Part shown: piece by piece, positions 12,515 to 24,701 of the stretch
Numbering within the stretch: the stretch's first letter is position 1
How the letters are laid out: every line of letters starts with the position of its first letter
Assembly: GCA_021229015.1 (NCBI GenBank)
Contig: CM037785.1
Coordinates: 898,080 to 962,079, forward strand
Length of the DNA stretch: 64,000 nucleotides
Direction: 5' to 3'
DNA from: Solen grandis
Taxonomy: Eukaryota; Mollusca; Bivalvia; Adapedonta; Solenidae
The notes under the pieces: generated by a model
What the model saw: only the letters and a program-made list of their open reading frames with translations
What the model was told of the DNA's origin: nothing
Database searches by the model: none
Made by a program: the position numbers and the translations under genes

Positions 12515-13110
12515 ATATACCGAGGGCTTACCTCTAAACAGTTCCATCTCCTTTTATTTCTATATGTACTTAGAATATTTTCCAGCTCTCGTAACTGATG
12601 TTAACTTGTCATGCCAGTATATTGTCATTGTCTTGGGTGCATGGTCAGGGTATGGACAATGATTTTAACAGAGACCGCATTCGAACTCTCAACCAGCGGA
12701 ACTTCCACTATAACGGCACCATAAAAAGTACCCTTCTTCTTCTGTTGTGATGGCTAGCAATCATTTTCTGATTATTATTGCCATATTTTAGGCTTGCGGT
12801 CAAGGATAACCCACGAATGTGGCCTGTTTTTGCTGAAGTAAAAACATCGGAAGAAACAGTTGTTGAATGCAAAGGAGCCTGGGTGCGACACCCCAGCTCA
12901 TTTTGCGAATAGACCACTTGCTTCTTTTATATACCTGGTATAAAGCACCTGCGTAGTCCCTGGGTAGAATGATACTGATACTGATTACACAACCCAATTT
13001 TGCCGAGCGCCAGGCTAGGTTGAATCTAGCACACATTTTTGAGGCGGTTTGAGGCGGTCACTGGAGGAAAGTGTCCCGGCTAGGATTCGAACCCCAGACA
13101 TAACTATTAA
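12515..13110 (-). mobile_element. tRNA-derived SINE-type composite repeat, intact reference copy
   Basis: Read on the minus strand it starts with TCTGGGGTTCGAATCC (a pol III B-box-like tRNA head) and CACTTTCCTCCAGTGACC, then runs through AGCCTGGCG, TAGTCCCTGGG-type and GCAAAATGAGCT-type blocks. It ends near a region rich in AGAGAAAG. The same order is seen at 60712-61092 and, split by insertions, at 24077-24376 plus 39760-40408. This copy preserves the uninterrupted sequence of the Polinton target (around 12903-12945). Confidence 0.8.
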
Positions 13111-16100
13111 ACACGTTCCAAGGAATAATGTCCTTTTAATTTTAGGGGTCCCATCCTTTTCTGCAATTTATTGAAGAACAGGAAAGGGGTGCAAATATAA
13201 GCAAAGCGAATTAATCTGATGTGTCTAAATAGCATATTTTGATAAAAACGGAATTACATGGCCAATTATGCGGTTCTAGTGTCACTGAGATAGCAAACAT
13301 GAGATAAAGGTGTGGGTGTGGGTATATGAGTGCCATATGGCAATGTCCTTTTTCTTAATCTATATTAACACGGTATAAAGAAGAGGCGGTACACACACAC
13401 ACACACACACACACAATTAGTCAAATCGCATAATTCGCACAGACGTCCCGAAATTTTCACATGTAAAGTGCCCTATTTTGGGAGGCATGTATGTAAACAA
13501 CATTTTATAAACTATGAACGACGACCATTCGTAACTTTCATTGATAAAAGGGTTATCTTTAACCACCATATCCGGTCACAGTTACTTGCCTCGCCTACTT
13601 TGAGTAGGCACATATTCCAAATAGTATCTCTATTCCTTACTACAATATCAAGTAATAGGTTTTCGTTGAGGTTAGTTTACATTGAATCTATTTTGAAGAC
13701 AATTTCTTGAAGAAATATATTTGTGGATTTATGTTACAGAAAACGTGTAATCTACTAATTGAGCGAATTTTGTGAGGATGAATATTTGTGGTTGAAATTA
13801 TCCAAGGAAACAACGAAAATAATGGCCCTAGATAAGCTGAGTACAATAAGGTGAAATAAAAGCAAAACAAAGAAATTTCGGATTGATAAACCTAATAATT
13901 CAATATTTGACAATAACCACATAAAACCATATAACCACTGGAAGTCTTATTCCTACGGGAAGATTCGTTGTTTCAAGTGTTTTATGCGCTTTCAGTAAAC
14001 TTAAAATAAAATATAGGCAACATTAATGGAGCCCTTTGTCCCGTTAGACTGATCTCGTACCATAACAAGTGACAAAATCTGTTAAGCAAAGGATCGTTGG
14101 ATAAGATGTTGTTTTTATGAATATGTTCTGACTGATTTAATGGAATTAATGCTTACTAAAAAACAATAAACCTATACGTAAAACTTATCAATGCGTCCCA
14201 AAACAATGAAATATCATCTGAGATGCAATTGAACGTATACTCAACTTTACAGTGGCATAAAAGGGACATGGGATATATTTTCTGTTGTCGCGGTAATGCA
14301 ATAGCTATCGCTTTCTCATGCAGTGGTTATTACATGTAATAAAGTTAAACTTTAATTATAAATAAGATTTCATATAGCCTGGATCTCGGCTAACGTTAGT
14401 CCTCGTGTTCAGAAAAAAATATTGGGGGTTGAATCAAACGGTATGTGTTTTAAAGATTAAAGCAAATTTTCTGTTCTTTGCTCTAGTTTAATGATGCAGT
14501 GAACTAGTTTTTACAGTTCGGTAAATTGATTGCGATGATAAAATACAGTTGTTTACAGTTCAATACAGGTCATGGGTAAAAATAATTAGAGTCGTTCCTG
14601 GTGGCCTAGGGAGCGTGAAATGTGAAAAAAAAACATACATATAAAATTGTCCCGGACACTTTTTCAGGGTATAGAAAACTAGTTTATTTACTACATAGTG
14701 AAATGAAACCATGTCTTTTCCTTCAAGACACGGTAACTGAAAACAGAATGAAACTGTTTTATTGCATGACGTTAAATATAAAATTTAAGTTTTTTTTAAT
14801 CTTTTAATATATTCAATAATTACATAACCCTGTGTGGAGTCATCCTGGTAAAATATGTTAGTATCTGTTGACGTCATCTGTCACTGAAACGGTCAAATCG
14901 GAGTAGGCTGTCGATATGGAAGCAAGCGACATTACAGAGAGGGGATGGTCAATATCGTTCTGTCACAAGCATTATATTACTCGTATTGTCTTAAGATATC
15001 TTAGGAGGTAGATTTTGTGTAAAACTTTCATATAGCAATAAGATGCATATTTTTGTTGACTAAAAGGTTAAGGATATAGTACATAAATTGGCCAGTCCGC
15101 TTGACAGTTGATCCGGTATTCCCTAAAATACTCACATGGAAAAGAATCAGTAATCTTTTATAATTCTAATTATGTATAAGGTAATGACAAATGACAAAAG
15201 ATGGGTCATTTTCATTGATCAGAAGCTGATACATGCTTCAAAATAACAATTTCATTGACATTTAATTGCGTTGATTATGTACTTTAGGGAATTTCGTGGG
15301 TACATGTATTCGTTGATTAATGTCCTAGGAATCTTTGAGTTTGTCACATGAACGGTTTTCGTGAAGGTTTATATTCGTGGATAAAATCCTCCTCAAAATA
15401 AACGAACATTAGCGCCCAACGAAAATTAGTGTATTTACAGAACATCCTTTTACAAGACTTTGATAAAAACAACACTCGTATGACTTTTAATGATTTAGAT
15501 AATATTTTCTAATTTCGGTGATCATTTTCAAAGTTTCAGAAAAAGGTTTTCTAAAATAAAAAAATTTTAATTTAATTTTTAAATTTCCCTTTCTAAAATA
15601 AAAACAGTACGCGAATATCCCTCGAGATGCGGTTATACATGTCACGGACATTTTGTTCACGATTAAAATGTTTCCAGAACAAAATATTAGAAAAAGAAAC
15701 ATGTTAATAAACAACAACACGCGAGAAGCGGTTACGGTTATGATTTAAGCATCTGCACTGTGTAAAATATTTCACTCAGAACCACACCGCATGGATCCGC
15801 ACTCAGTGCGGAGAGGTACAGTTAAACTTGTCATGTCAAATATGCAAATCAGCAAGGTCAGCAAGGCCTGTTTTCAGTTTTTGGCTAGTAAAGACGGCTG
15901 GCGCCGTCTAAAAGGGATATGTGTTGATGATGTACTAATACTCTAGATATAAGCGTCATGCGTTTCATTAGATGTGTGAATTTCATGGCTTGTTACCAGG
16001 GTAATTGTCATACTCCTGGTACAAGTATGTTTTGTCAGTTTTTGTCATGCATCAAGGCCATATATTGAAAAATAAAATGTGTCAACCAATGACAAACAAT

Positions 16101-16689
16101 TTTTAGTTTATTTTGGTCATCACTTGGATTACAAACTGCTCATACATTTACTTTTTTGTTTTTATATTCATAGGAACTAAAGTAATTATCAAAATCAAAC
16201 TATTTGTGCTTTGTTACTATCAACGTAATAAAATCACAATTTATGAATCTTTTTTTTTTTGAGGTTCCTACATGGGATACCCCATTTATTGTCCCCGTAA
16301 TAGGTGCAGTTGAGGTCGGGGATCCATTCTCACCTGACCTTACAAAGTTTACTTACATTTGATTAGTCAAAGTGAAATATTACAGGAATTAATGAGTCTC
16401 TAATTATAATAAGTATCATGTAGGGAAATTTATAAGAGTTTTTGCATACAAGAGAAAAAGAAACATGGCGAGGACAAAAAAAAAAAAAGAAGGTAATAAA
16501 AGTGGTGTTATGCACCGATTATGAATTTTCTATTTACTTTTCTCTTTATTTATATTCAAATTGTGCTTTTTTTCTTTGTAAAACTATTAACATCTCTTTT
16601 GGATATTTGCTTTTTATATAATATACATCAAGTATTGTCATATTGTCAGGTAATTTTGCATTTCAAATCTGTACCATATTTTGAGCATA
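13111..16689. other. intergenic, no gene seen
   Basis: There is no ORF with family resemblance. It contains a (CA)n microsatellite at 13390-13414, a repeat shared with 40415-40600 (separate entry) and AT-rich unique sequence. Long A/T-rich ORFs near 16521 are compositional. Confidence 0.5.
14435..14625 (+). repeat. dispersed repeat shared with 40415-40600, ending in a SINE head fragment
   Basis: The blocks AACGGTATGTG, CTCTAGTTTAATGATGCAGT, ACAGTTCGGTAAATTGATTG and GTCGTTCCTGGTGGCC occur in the same order at 40415-40585. The right end is a truncated tRNA-like SINE head. At 40 kb the block lies directly next to the split composite SINE, so both loci seem to be copies of one larger repeat. Confidence 0.75.
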
Positions 16690-17990
16690 TCATAAAAGAA
16701 CGATGAATTTATTCCATTCAGAATTTCTGTTTCTTTCAATATTTTGGTAAGAATTGATTAATATCTTAAATCTTCTTTTCCAGTGATCAATAGATAATTT
16801 TGTTTGTAAGACATTTGATGTATATATATAATATTTAGTTTCAAGTAGTATAAGTTTCTCTGTTTTTGTCATTTTATCCCCAATGTAAAAATAAATTGCC
16901 TTCTGTTTTTTTTTACCTTTTAATTTTAAAATTTGGGTTTCCTAAAATGTTATTCTATTTAACTTTATAACAGGAAAGACAGTGTGTTCTCTACGTTTCA
17001 TTTTAAATAGATATTCCCTTGTAGCAATAAGTCTATGGTAAATTCTGAATTAAAACTATTGGAGGGATGAATGGAATTGTAGTTTAAATGGTGTTTCATA
17101 TATCTTTTTCCAGGTTTCTGCATTGAAGTGATAATGGTTATTTCATTTTATTTGTGAAGTAGGTTATCACTGTTATGAGAGAATATTTTATATAATTTTC
17201 ATTGTTTTTCATTCATTAGAAAAGGCCGTACATTAAAGACTAAAACTGGGATGGTGTCTTACTTACTACATAAATATTTTTTTTTCTTTACGTTTGTTTT
17301 GACAGACTTAATCAAACCATAATATTCGATATAGTTCATTTTAATGTCAAAATAATATATGCTTTCGTGTAATGATAAGTAATTACCGTTTTCATCAAAA
17401 AAGTCATTAATCAAGTAGAACTTTTTGTCATACCAGTTTTTATTACTTATAGGTGTATTTCCTTGTAGAATATTTGGATTAAAAAGAAAAGAAGTTGAAA
17501 GAAACTCTTCCCTGTTATTTGAGGCATTAGATATAAATTTTGAGTATGATATCAGAACATCTTTCCAAAATAAGTTTTTCAATTTTGTTGCAGTTTTTGT
17601 GGCATATGCCTGTCCTTTAAATAAAAGATCCACAACCAATATTTTATTAGAAATAATTTTTTTCAATTGAATTATGTTTTTCTTCAATGAATTTTGAAAG
17701 CAAACTTAATTTTGGGACAAAATTAGACTAGCGTATATTTAACATTTTTAGCCCTCAATCACAATATTCACAATATTCTTTTGTTAATATATTTCTTTTA
17801 ACTTTATCAGGTCCATCCCAAAAAATTTATAGAATTCTTGTTCTAAGTAACTGAATATATTTAACATAGGACTCGGAAGGGATACAAACAGATGAGTAAG
17901 GATCGGTGAAATAAGAGTTTTGATAACAGTTATTTTGATTGATTTCTTGTGTTTATACATATGTCCATATTATATAATTACACAATCTTT
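16690..17990 (-). mobile_element. degenerate L1/Tx1-like LINE, 3' (post-RT) part
   Basis: Minus-strand fragments line up in the order expected for the C-terminal region of an L1-superfamily ORF2. They are SPILTHLFVSLPSP with FYKFFWDGPDKVKRN (about 17940-17760), then FWKDVLISYSKF and GNTPISNKNWYDKKFYLIND (17259-17687), then EKLILLETKYYIY and LSIDHWKRRFKIL (16690-16872). The frame changes between fragments and stops interrupt it. The reverse transcriptase core and the endonuclease are not seen, so this is a 5'-truncated dead copy. Confidence 0.75.
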
Positions 17991-18641
17991 ATTCTGTGGC
18001 CAAAATCAAAAGTAAGATTAACAAAGTAGTAGTACTGGTGTTGCTTTGAAAAACTAGACTGAATTTTGGCCTTAGTTCTTAGTAATAATTCATAAAAATC
18101 TTTATACAAACTAAAACATGTTAAAACATTTTATTTGCCTCCTGGAAAGGAAAATATTAGGAAAGAAAAATAATTCCCCTATTTATCAATTATGAAAACA
18201 ATATGTTTGGGGGAAAAAACCAACTAACAAACATATATGAAATCATTTTGAGTTGTTTGATTACATATTTTTGATTTCATTTTTATTTTTGTTACACATA
18301 TTGTATTTGAAAGATAAAAAAGTTACATATTTAAGGTGGTTCTGTCAAATTTAACACAATTTTTTGATTATAAGTATTTTATACATGAAAACTAATTTTA
18401 TAAACATATGTATATATCAGTTCTGTGTCCCTGTTTACATACACACACGAATATACATGAATATACATTAGATGATAAAATTAAATTTAATTATTAGAGA
18501 GTTAATTAAAAAAAGAGTTTAAATTTATTAGACACAAATTTAAAAATACAAATTCTGTGAGAAGACTAATAGCAATATTTACAGACAGTAACTGTTCAAA
18601 TCAAGGCAGTCGTCTTACTGGCAGGGCTTCTTTTCTTCAAT
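17991..18641. other. AT-rich spacer, no gene seen
   Basis: Low-complexity A/T-rich sequence between the LINE relic and the transporter copy. Nothing recognisable. If the transporter is transcribed, the right-hand part is its 3' UTR. Confidence 0.5.
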
Positions 18642-19963
18642 TTATGAATCTTGATCTTGCTCTCCTACCCTTTTCATGATACAAAAAATCAAAATTATCA
18701 TGGTGATGGCCAAACCTGAGTGGATGGTAAATGTTGTCGAGAAAAGACTTAAATAAACAACGGATCCTGTCATTTTTGCTATTGTTTCGTTAACATTGAT
18801 CAGTGAAAACAATTTACCGATTTCATCTTTATGTACAAGCTTGCTGAGTAGAGACTGCAAGGCAGTAGATGCGAGATTTCCAAGAGACCACAAAGAAAAA
18901 GAAATGAATATTTCCCAAACTCCCTGACCCACACCTAACCAAAGTGCACCAATGAATCTTATTGTGAAACCTAAAACTGCAAGTTTATCATCTTTAATTT
19001 TAAAGTATTTGATCATCAAAGGCAACACATCAATTAAGGATACCCCTCTAGCTGCATTTCCAGCTGCAAGAAGATAGTTGTACCAAGAGTCAGATATATA
19101 AAAAGGGACTCTTGATGCAAAGAGGAATAGAATATCATTTTTTCCAGCTTTACAAAATGAGTTTAAAAACATCAAAACACATATTATTAGCAAGAGTAAT
19201 CTGCCTCTGTTTTCTCTATATCTTACAAGTGTTTGTATTGTTTTCTTGAAGTCACTTACGATGTAAACAGTTCGAATAGAGTTCACGGGTGTTGTTAATG
19301 GTTGTATTGTTTCGCGGATGAACAAAACAACTACCAAAAACGAAGCCACGTGGAAAACTATTGCTATGCCAAAGGAAAACACAATTCCCAAATCTTCAAT
19401 CACTATTCCGTTGCCTAACGATCCAGTAAGCCATCCGAAGAATGAAATAGCTAAAAGCTGTGAAAGTCGAGTGGTTCTATTTTCATCAGTTGTAATATCG
19501 CATGTCAGACTATTAATGGCCATATTCACCACAAACCCTTGTCCGAATAAACCCTGCACCCCGGCACCTACCATGATGAATATCATAGCATTGTTTCTTG
19601 CATATATGCTTGCGATGTAGAAAGCGCAGCTGCATATATTTCCGAATATTGACAACAGCATTGGTCTTTTCCGACCATTTCTGTCACTCCACGCTCCGCA
19701 TAAAAGGCCCAAGAATATGGAGGGGTATATAACAAAGTTGTGAAAATCATGGTGTACCGACTCGCTTGCTGTTGAATTTGGTCTTCTACTGTATGGTTTT
19801 GTGATGTTGTCGAGTTCATTTCCGAATGATGTAATCTGACTACATGTACAATATGGGGACGGGTGGAACCTTCTATAACTGCTTCTCCTCCTTTGAAGAG
19901 AAAAAGACTTCCGACCAGTAACAAGAATTGTAAAGTTGAACATTTTTGGCCTTCTTCCTCCAT
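18642..19963 (-). pseudogene. SLC46-family (MFS) transporter, single exon, frameshifted
   Basis: SLC46 proteins are 12-helix major facilitator carriers of folate-type or other solutes. The reading frame starts at ATG 19963 (LQFLLLVGSLFLF as first helix, then an extracellular loop with NSTTS and NHTV sequons) and runs to about 19725. There, in a CCCC run, the homology passes to the neighbouring frame, which continues with IFLGLLCGAWSDRNGRKRP (the MFS loop 2-3 signature) and further helices to the TGA at 18642. Total length, about 440 residues, is normal for the family. There is no intron, although animal SLC46 genes usually have introns, so a retrocopy is possible; no clear poly(A) tract remains. 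The single-base break could also be an assembly error. Confidence 0.75.
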
Positions 19964-20006
19964 TTCTTTTTAAGGTATACTGAAATGGATATTTAGATAT
20001 TGGCAT

Positions 20007-23000
20007 TAGCTTTATGACAATTGCCCAGTTTGTTATTTTGACAAATTCTAATACATATCCTGAAATTTAAAAGTAAAGCGTGAATTTTATACATAATCAT
20101 TGAAAATAAATTCATTGTTTATTCCAAAACTTATTATATAATAATACATAATGCTTGATGCGTGATTTCAGTATGAACTTTTGTTGTGTATAGTTGCACA
20201 ATGTTGTTCATGGAATATATATGCAGGAATTATCCAGTGAATACTTGCATTACTATATTTATTTTGCGTTGTTTACAATGCAACATATTTTAACCGATTG
20301 CAAAAATATTGAAAATACCGGATATCCAAATTCATTGCCCTCTAGCGGGCCAGATATACGTGCACCTGCTTGCGTAGGCGGGAAGAATTATCGATGAAAA
20401 TACTATGAATGAAATCGTGTGAAATTGTGTGACCTAGCTAGTGAAGTGCAGCGCAGCAGTTCACGCACCTCTGGCTTGTAATGTAACCTTGGTTAATCTA
20501 ATACGAATATGGCAAATAAAATCCTGTCGTTTAGCCCTCACTGCTACAACATCCAATTGATAAGGGAAATCAATAAAACGGTTCTAAATTACAAGCTACG
20601 CATTCTCCTGTACTGTTCCAGTTTATGCTTAACGCAACATTAGGACCCTCAGTCCTTTGATTAACTTAATATCGCAATATATATACATGAGTGTATTTGT
20701 TTCAAATTTGAATTTTCTTCAGTGTTGTTTCAATTAAGTCTTTAACTTTTAAGTTATTTTATTTAAAACCATCAGCATAATTTTACTTAGATATGTATAT
20801 GGATATTTGCATTATTTTATAACCATTGTCTATTTCATTTTGACCTCATTTATCACATTTAATACATTTCCTGAAATTAAGAAAGTACAGAGATAAATAT
20901 ATACATTATCATTAATAATTTTATTTGTTTTCCTTGCTTATTCATTTCAATTATAATATTTTTTATTCGAATTATTCCATACAATGTGATTTATAGTATC
21001 ATTTTCGTAATGTTTCTTTATTTTATTCCATTTATTAAAACATCTGTCAAAAAATTATTCTTTTTACATATTTGATTTACATAGGTTTCTATTAATTCAC
21101 CTTCTAAAAATTCTTTTCCACCAGGGTTGTCAATATTGTTTTTGTATATACATGTTCTATTCTAGAATCCTATGTTTTCTGTATTTTATATCCTTTTAAC
21201 CCAGCTAATCATTAATGCATTTAAAATTAAAATCTTTTTCAAACCCCCATTTCTATAATATAAATATATTTCATCACGTTTTATTTTGTCAGGTTTGCCG
21301 CCTCATAAATAGAAAAAATATCTCTTTTTATTCTGTCAGTAATCTCTTTCGATGGATTTGGTAATACTGTAAAAGGATATACATGTACTAGTATTGATAA
21401 AGCAAATGTTTTATAACTACAACCATAAGTGTTAGTTTTCTATGCTGCCATTGTTTTAAACAGTTTCTAATTTCGATTTCACGCAATTACGTATAGCCTA
21501 TGTCACCTAATTAACACCTACTCATCAAATGCCCTATCCAGAAATTCTTCACTATATAATATAAGGTGCTACGCTTCGTCCAATAATGGTTCGCATAACA
21601 ACTGATCGTTATCAACATTTTCCACGCACTTGCAGCACATCACGGATACTATATGCACATAGTGCATATAGGACAACAACATCGTAAGAGTAAAGATAGA
21701 TAAAATATATCATTTAAGATGCAATGCACATATATATTGCACTTTTGTTTGTAATGCATCAGTTTAGTATTAAGAATATTATACTATTTAACAAATATGC
21801 AACAAGGCTATCTGCTTATCAGCACTCTCATTTGTAATGTATCATTTGGTAGTTAGCATCTGGATCTTAATATGCTAGCATATTAATAGCCAGCAAGTAC
21901 ACATCATTTAGCACTATACACAAATCATTTAAAAATGTCTAACAGAAATGCAATAAGGCATCATGGAGAGGTATACACACATTCACGCATGTCATTTTCT
22001 ATAAAGCATTCGGAAGTTAGCGTGGTGTTATATTTTTACATAAATAATACAGAACAGTGAGATGTCATTTTTTAATAAATAATAAGTTCCAGGACTGGTT
22101 AGACCGGTGTCAGGATATAGTGACTGGGTGTGGTATCATGTCACATGTCTACGACTTGAAACTATAGTGTGGCAGCACTATATCTGCCTCAAGTCAACAT
22201 CGTCCCCAAATGACTGAAATTTCTCTAGGTGGGACGTAAAACCCAATAAACAAACAAACAAACAAACAAATATACAATGTATGTTTTTCTTGTCTTAATT
22301 TCTTAACAAATGCGAGTATGAATTAGAGTTGGATCAATTATGTATTATAGATATGATATCCATTGTGACATTTAACATTTTTATTAACTTTTGGGACATA
22401 TGTAATTTGCATTTTACAATTCAGAATCAAAAAACGACTTTAAATCAAAATATGGTGTTAAGCAAGTATTAAGTATTCATTAATAAATAAAAGAATATTT
22501 TAATAGTGTCGAGGAAATTTCATTATACAAACATTACATATTTACCTGTTAGGTACAGTATATCCGAAACTCTCGTTTGAAAAAAAGACAAATTGTGTTT
22601 AATCTATGAGATAAATTAAAAACTACCCACTTTGTTCATTTCAGTCTAATAAAGTAAATTATTTTTCAATGTTTTTTTTTTTTTTTTTTTTTTAAATATG
22701 AATATGTATAGATACGTTAACACAGACTTAAACTATAATGATTATGAATATAAGTGCGAAAGTGTCAACGTCAGTTATATGATTAATTCCTACACCTTTC
22801 ATATCACATCACAAAATGAGCATAATTTGATAAGCATAATTTTTTACCGCGGACACAGATCAGTGGAGTGAATCATGAACGGTTATTATTGGTATGTCTA
22901 AAATGTGTACGCGTTTGTGTCTGCCTTTCCTTTGAAAGTTTATGTCGCATTAAAATGTAATGGAGAAAATATTATTGTAAAATAACCTAACTATCCAGTT

Positions 23001-24076
23001 TTCTGTTATAGATTCTGGATCTACGACAAGCATCTTTATCAAAAACTACTATCTTTTTAATGATTTTAAATATATCATCTAAACAAAATTTAAATTCATC
23101 AGGTAGTATGAGGTTAAACTCAAACACTATGTATATTGGCAAATGGGATTGATACTCTCTGAAAATTACAAATATGTTTTAAATTACATTTTAAGTTTTT
23201 TTGTTTTTTTATAATCCTACTTTTATGTATAATGCCAATCCGGCCATGCAAATATATTCATTCTTTTATAATTTGATATTTGTGTACATCTCTTTGCTTG
23301 TGTTCATTAGTATGTATTATATATAAAGTTACACTTCTACGCCCCACTGGAAGTATTTCAAGTTCTGTGATATCTCAGTATAAAACAGATATAGTGTTAC
23401 CTCTCGGTTATATTACATGGCATGTTACCGAATGTGTGATGATTTGACAGCGGTCTATCCAGGCCTGAAACAACCCTCATATTCTGAACGTAAACCAAGA
23501 TGTATCTATACAATTTAACAGTACAAGATCAGTATTTTGTTAAATGACTAAATTGATATAAATCATTATATACTAACAACGAAATTTGTTAATTAATAAA
23601 TAATAAGGTTTTGAGCGATAAGGACGTTTACAATACGTCTTTAGGTAGGCAAGTGTTACATAGCACAAAGTAAAATCAGTAGAAAGGCTTCAAAATAATC
23701 TTAATTTAGACTTAATTGTACGGAGTTTCTACCTAATCATGAAAATCAATACTCTTAAATTAACAAAATACAAATATAAATAGCTTATTTTAGCCATATT
23801 TTCAGAAACTAACGAATATTTTCTTTCATTTCTTTTACTATAGGACATATAATGGTTATTACCAACAGAGGCGTGTTACATGCAATATTGTCGCGTCATC
23901 AAAAACACGAAGTTTTTATACGGTTGGATGGTTGTATATTTGGGCAATTTGTCAAACAGAAAAAAAACTTAATGGCTAAAATACCCAAACATGAACGTTC
24001 TGTAGCCATTGAAATGTAAATCGCTGTAGCATTATTACTGCTGGTTACTCACCGTTTTATCATTACGCCATCTCTG
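20007..24076. other. intergenic, no gene seen
   Basis: About 4 kb of AT-rich DNA. It holds a SINE 3' fragment (22085-22265), a poly(T) run near 22670-22693, and a pyrimidine-rich stretch near 20950-21400 that might be further LINE debris but shows no convincing motif. No ORF is credible. Confidence 0.5.
22085..22265 (+). repeat. SINE 3' fragment with AAAC-rich tail
   Basis: The blocks GACTGGTTAGACCGGTGTCA, GTGTGGCAGCACTATATCTG and GTGGGACGTAAAACCC match the 3' half of the tRNA-SINEs at 40560-40810 and 57357-57675. It ends in (AAAC)n, a typical SINE tail. The tRNA head is missing. Confidence 0.75.
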
Positions 24077-24376
24077 TATATACAGAGGTCTTACCTCTAA
24101 TCTCTCCTTCTATTCCTATATGCACTTAAAAAAGTTTCCAGCTCTCGTATTTGATGTTAACCTATTATGCCAGTATATTGCAACTATCTTGGGTGCATGG
24201 TCAGGATATGGACAATGATTTTAACAGAGACCGTATTCGAACCCTATGCGGTCAAGGATAACCCACGAATGTTGTCCTGTTTTTTTTTTGCTGTAGGGAG
24301 AACATCAGAAGAAACAGTTGTTGAATGCAAAGGAGCCTGGGTGCGACACCCTACCTCATTTTGCGAATAGACCCCT
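24077..24376 (-). mobile_element. composite SINE, left part split by the Polinton
   Basis: The segment matches 12,530-12,915 closely (CCAGCTCTCGTA, GGTGCATGGTCAGG, GTCAAGGATAACCCACGAAT, GGAGCCTGGGTGCGACACCC). It stops exactly at ACCCCT, the Polinton target duplication. The remainder of the same repeat resumes at 39760. Confidence 0.85.
24371..24376. repeat. Polinton target site duplication, left
   Basis: ACCCCT directly precedes the terminal AG of the element. The identical hexamer follows the other end at 39754-39759. Six bases is the Polinton hallmark. Confidence 0.95.
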
Positions 24377-24468
24377 AGTAGTGAAGGGTGGCACTGTGGT
24401 ACCGTGGTACCATAAATTTTTTTTATGGTACCGTGGTACCATAATTTATTTTTTTTTGTACTTATGGT

Positions 24469-24568
24469 ACCGAATCTATACTATAGTACCGAATGGTACT
24501 ATATATGAAAACAGATTTACCGAATCTATACTATAGTACCGAATGGTACTATATATGAAAACAGATTT
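24469..24568 (+). repeat. 50-bp tandem duplication private to the left TIR
   Basis: Two perfect adjacent 50-bp units, each starting ACCGAATCTATACTATAGTA and ending AAAACAGATTT. The right TIR has a single unit. The duplication thus arose after, or escaped, the last copying of one TIR from the other. Confidence 0.95.
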
Positions 24569-24635
24569 ATGGTACCGTATGTAATAAAATAAAATTTCTT
24601 AAAGGAGGACCACTTCTTAACGTTAAAGGGGGATT

Positions 24636-24687
24636 GACAATTGTAAAATGTCCTTTCGAGACATTTGGGTTGGCCCTGAAAAGGGCC
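24636..24687 (-). promoter_or_regulatory. histone-type 3' stem-loop and downstream element, copy 1
   Basis: On the minus strand, 14 nt after the stop codon of the 116-aa gene, the sequence reads AAAAC-GGCCCTTTTCAGGGCC-AACCCA: a 6-bp stem with a TTTC loop. TCTCGAAAGGACA follows, then ACAATTGTC. This is the layout of a replication-dependent histone mRNA end (stem-loop, cleavage zone, purine-rich U7-binding element). It lies inside the left TIR. Confidence 0.8.
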
Positions 24688-24701
24688 GTTTTGTTTCTTC
24701 T

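Larger units (their letters stand above)
24377..24699 (+). repeat. left terminal inverted repeat (323 bp)
   Basis: Apart from a 50-bp internal tandem duplication it matches the inverse of 39477-39753. The outer half is built from GGTACC-containing palindromes around A/T runs. The inner edge contains the histone-like stem-loop that ends the neighbouring gene. Confidence 0.95.

Noticed and set aside
16521..16706. 61-aa hydrophobic plus-strand ORF
   Set aside because: T-rich composition explains the Phe/Leu/Ile content; there is no conserved motif and it borders a LINE relic.
24672..24687. Stem-loops as bacterial-type intrinsic terminators or as simple dispersed DNA palindromes
   Set aside because: This is a eukaryotic locus. 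There is no required T tract after the stem in the sense direction, the orientation always follows the gene, and the loop is the histone-type TTTC. A DNA-palindrome repeat would not need compensated arms or a fixed orientation.
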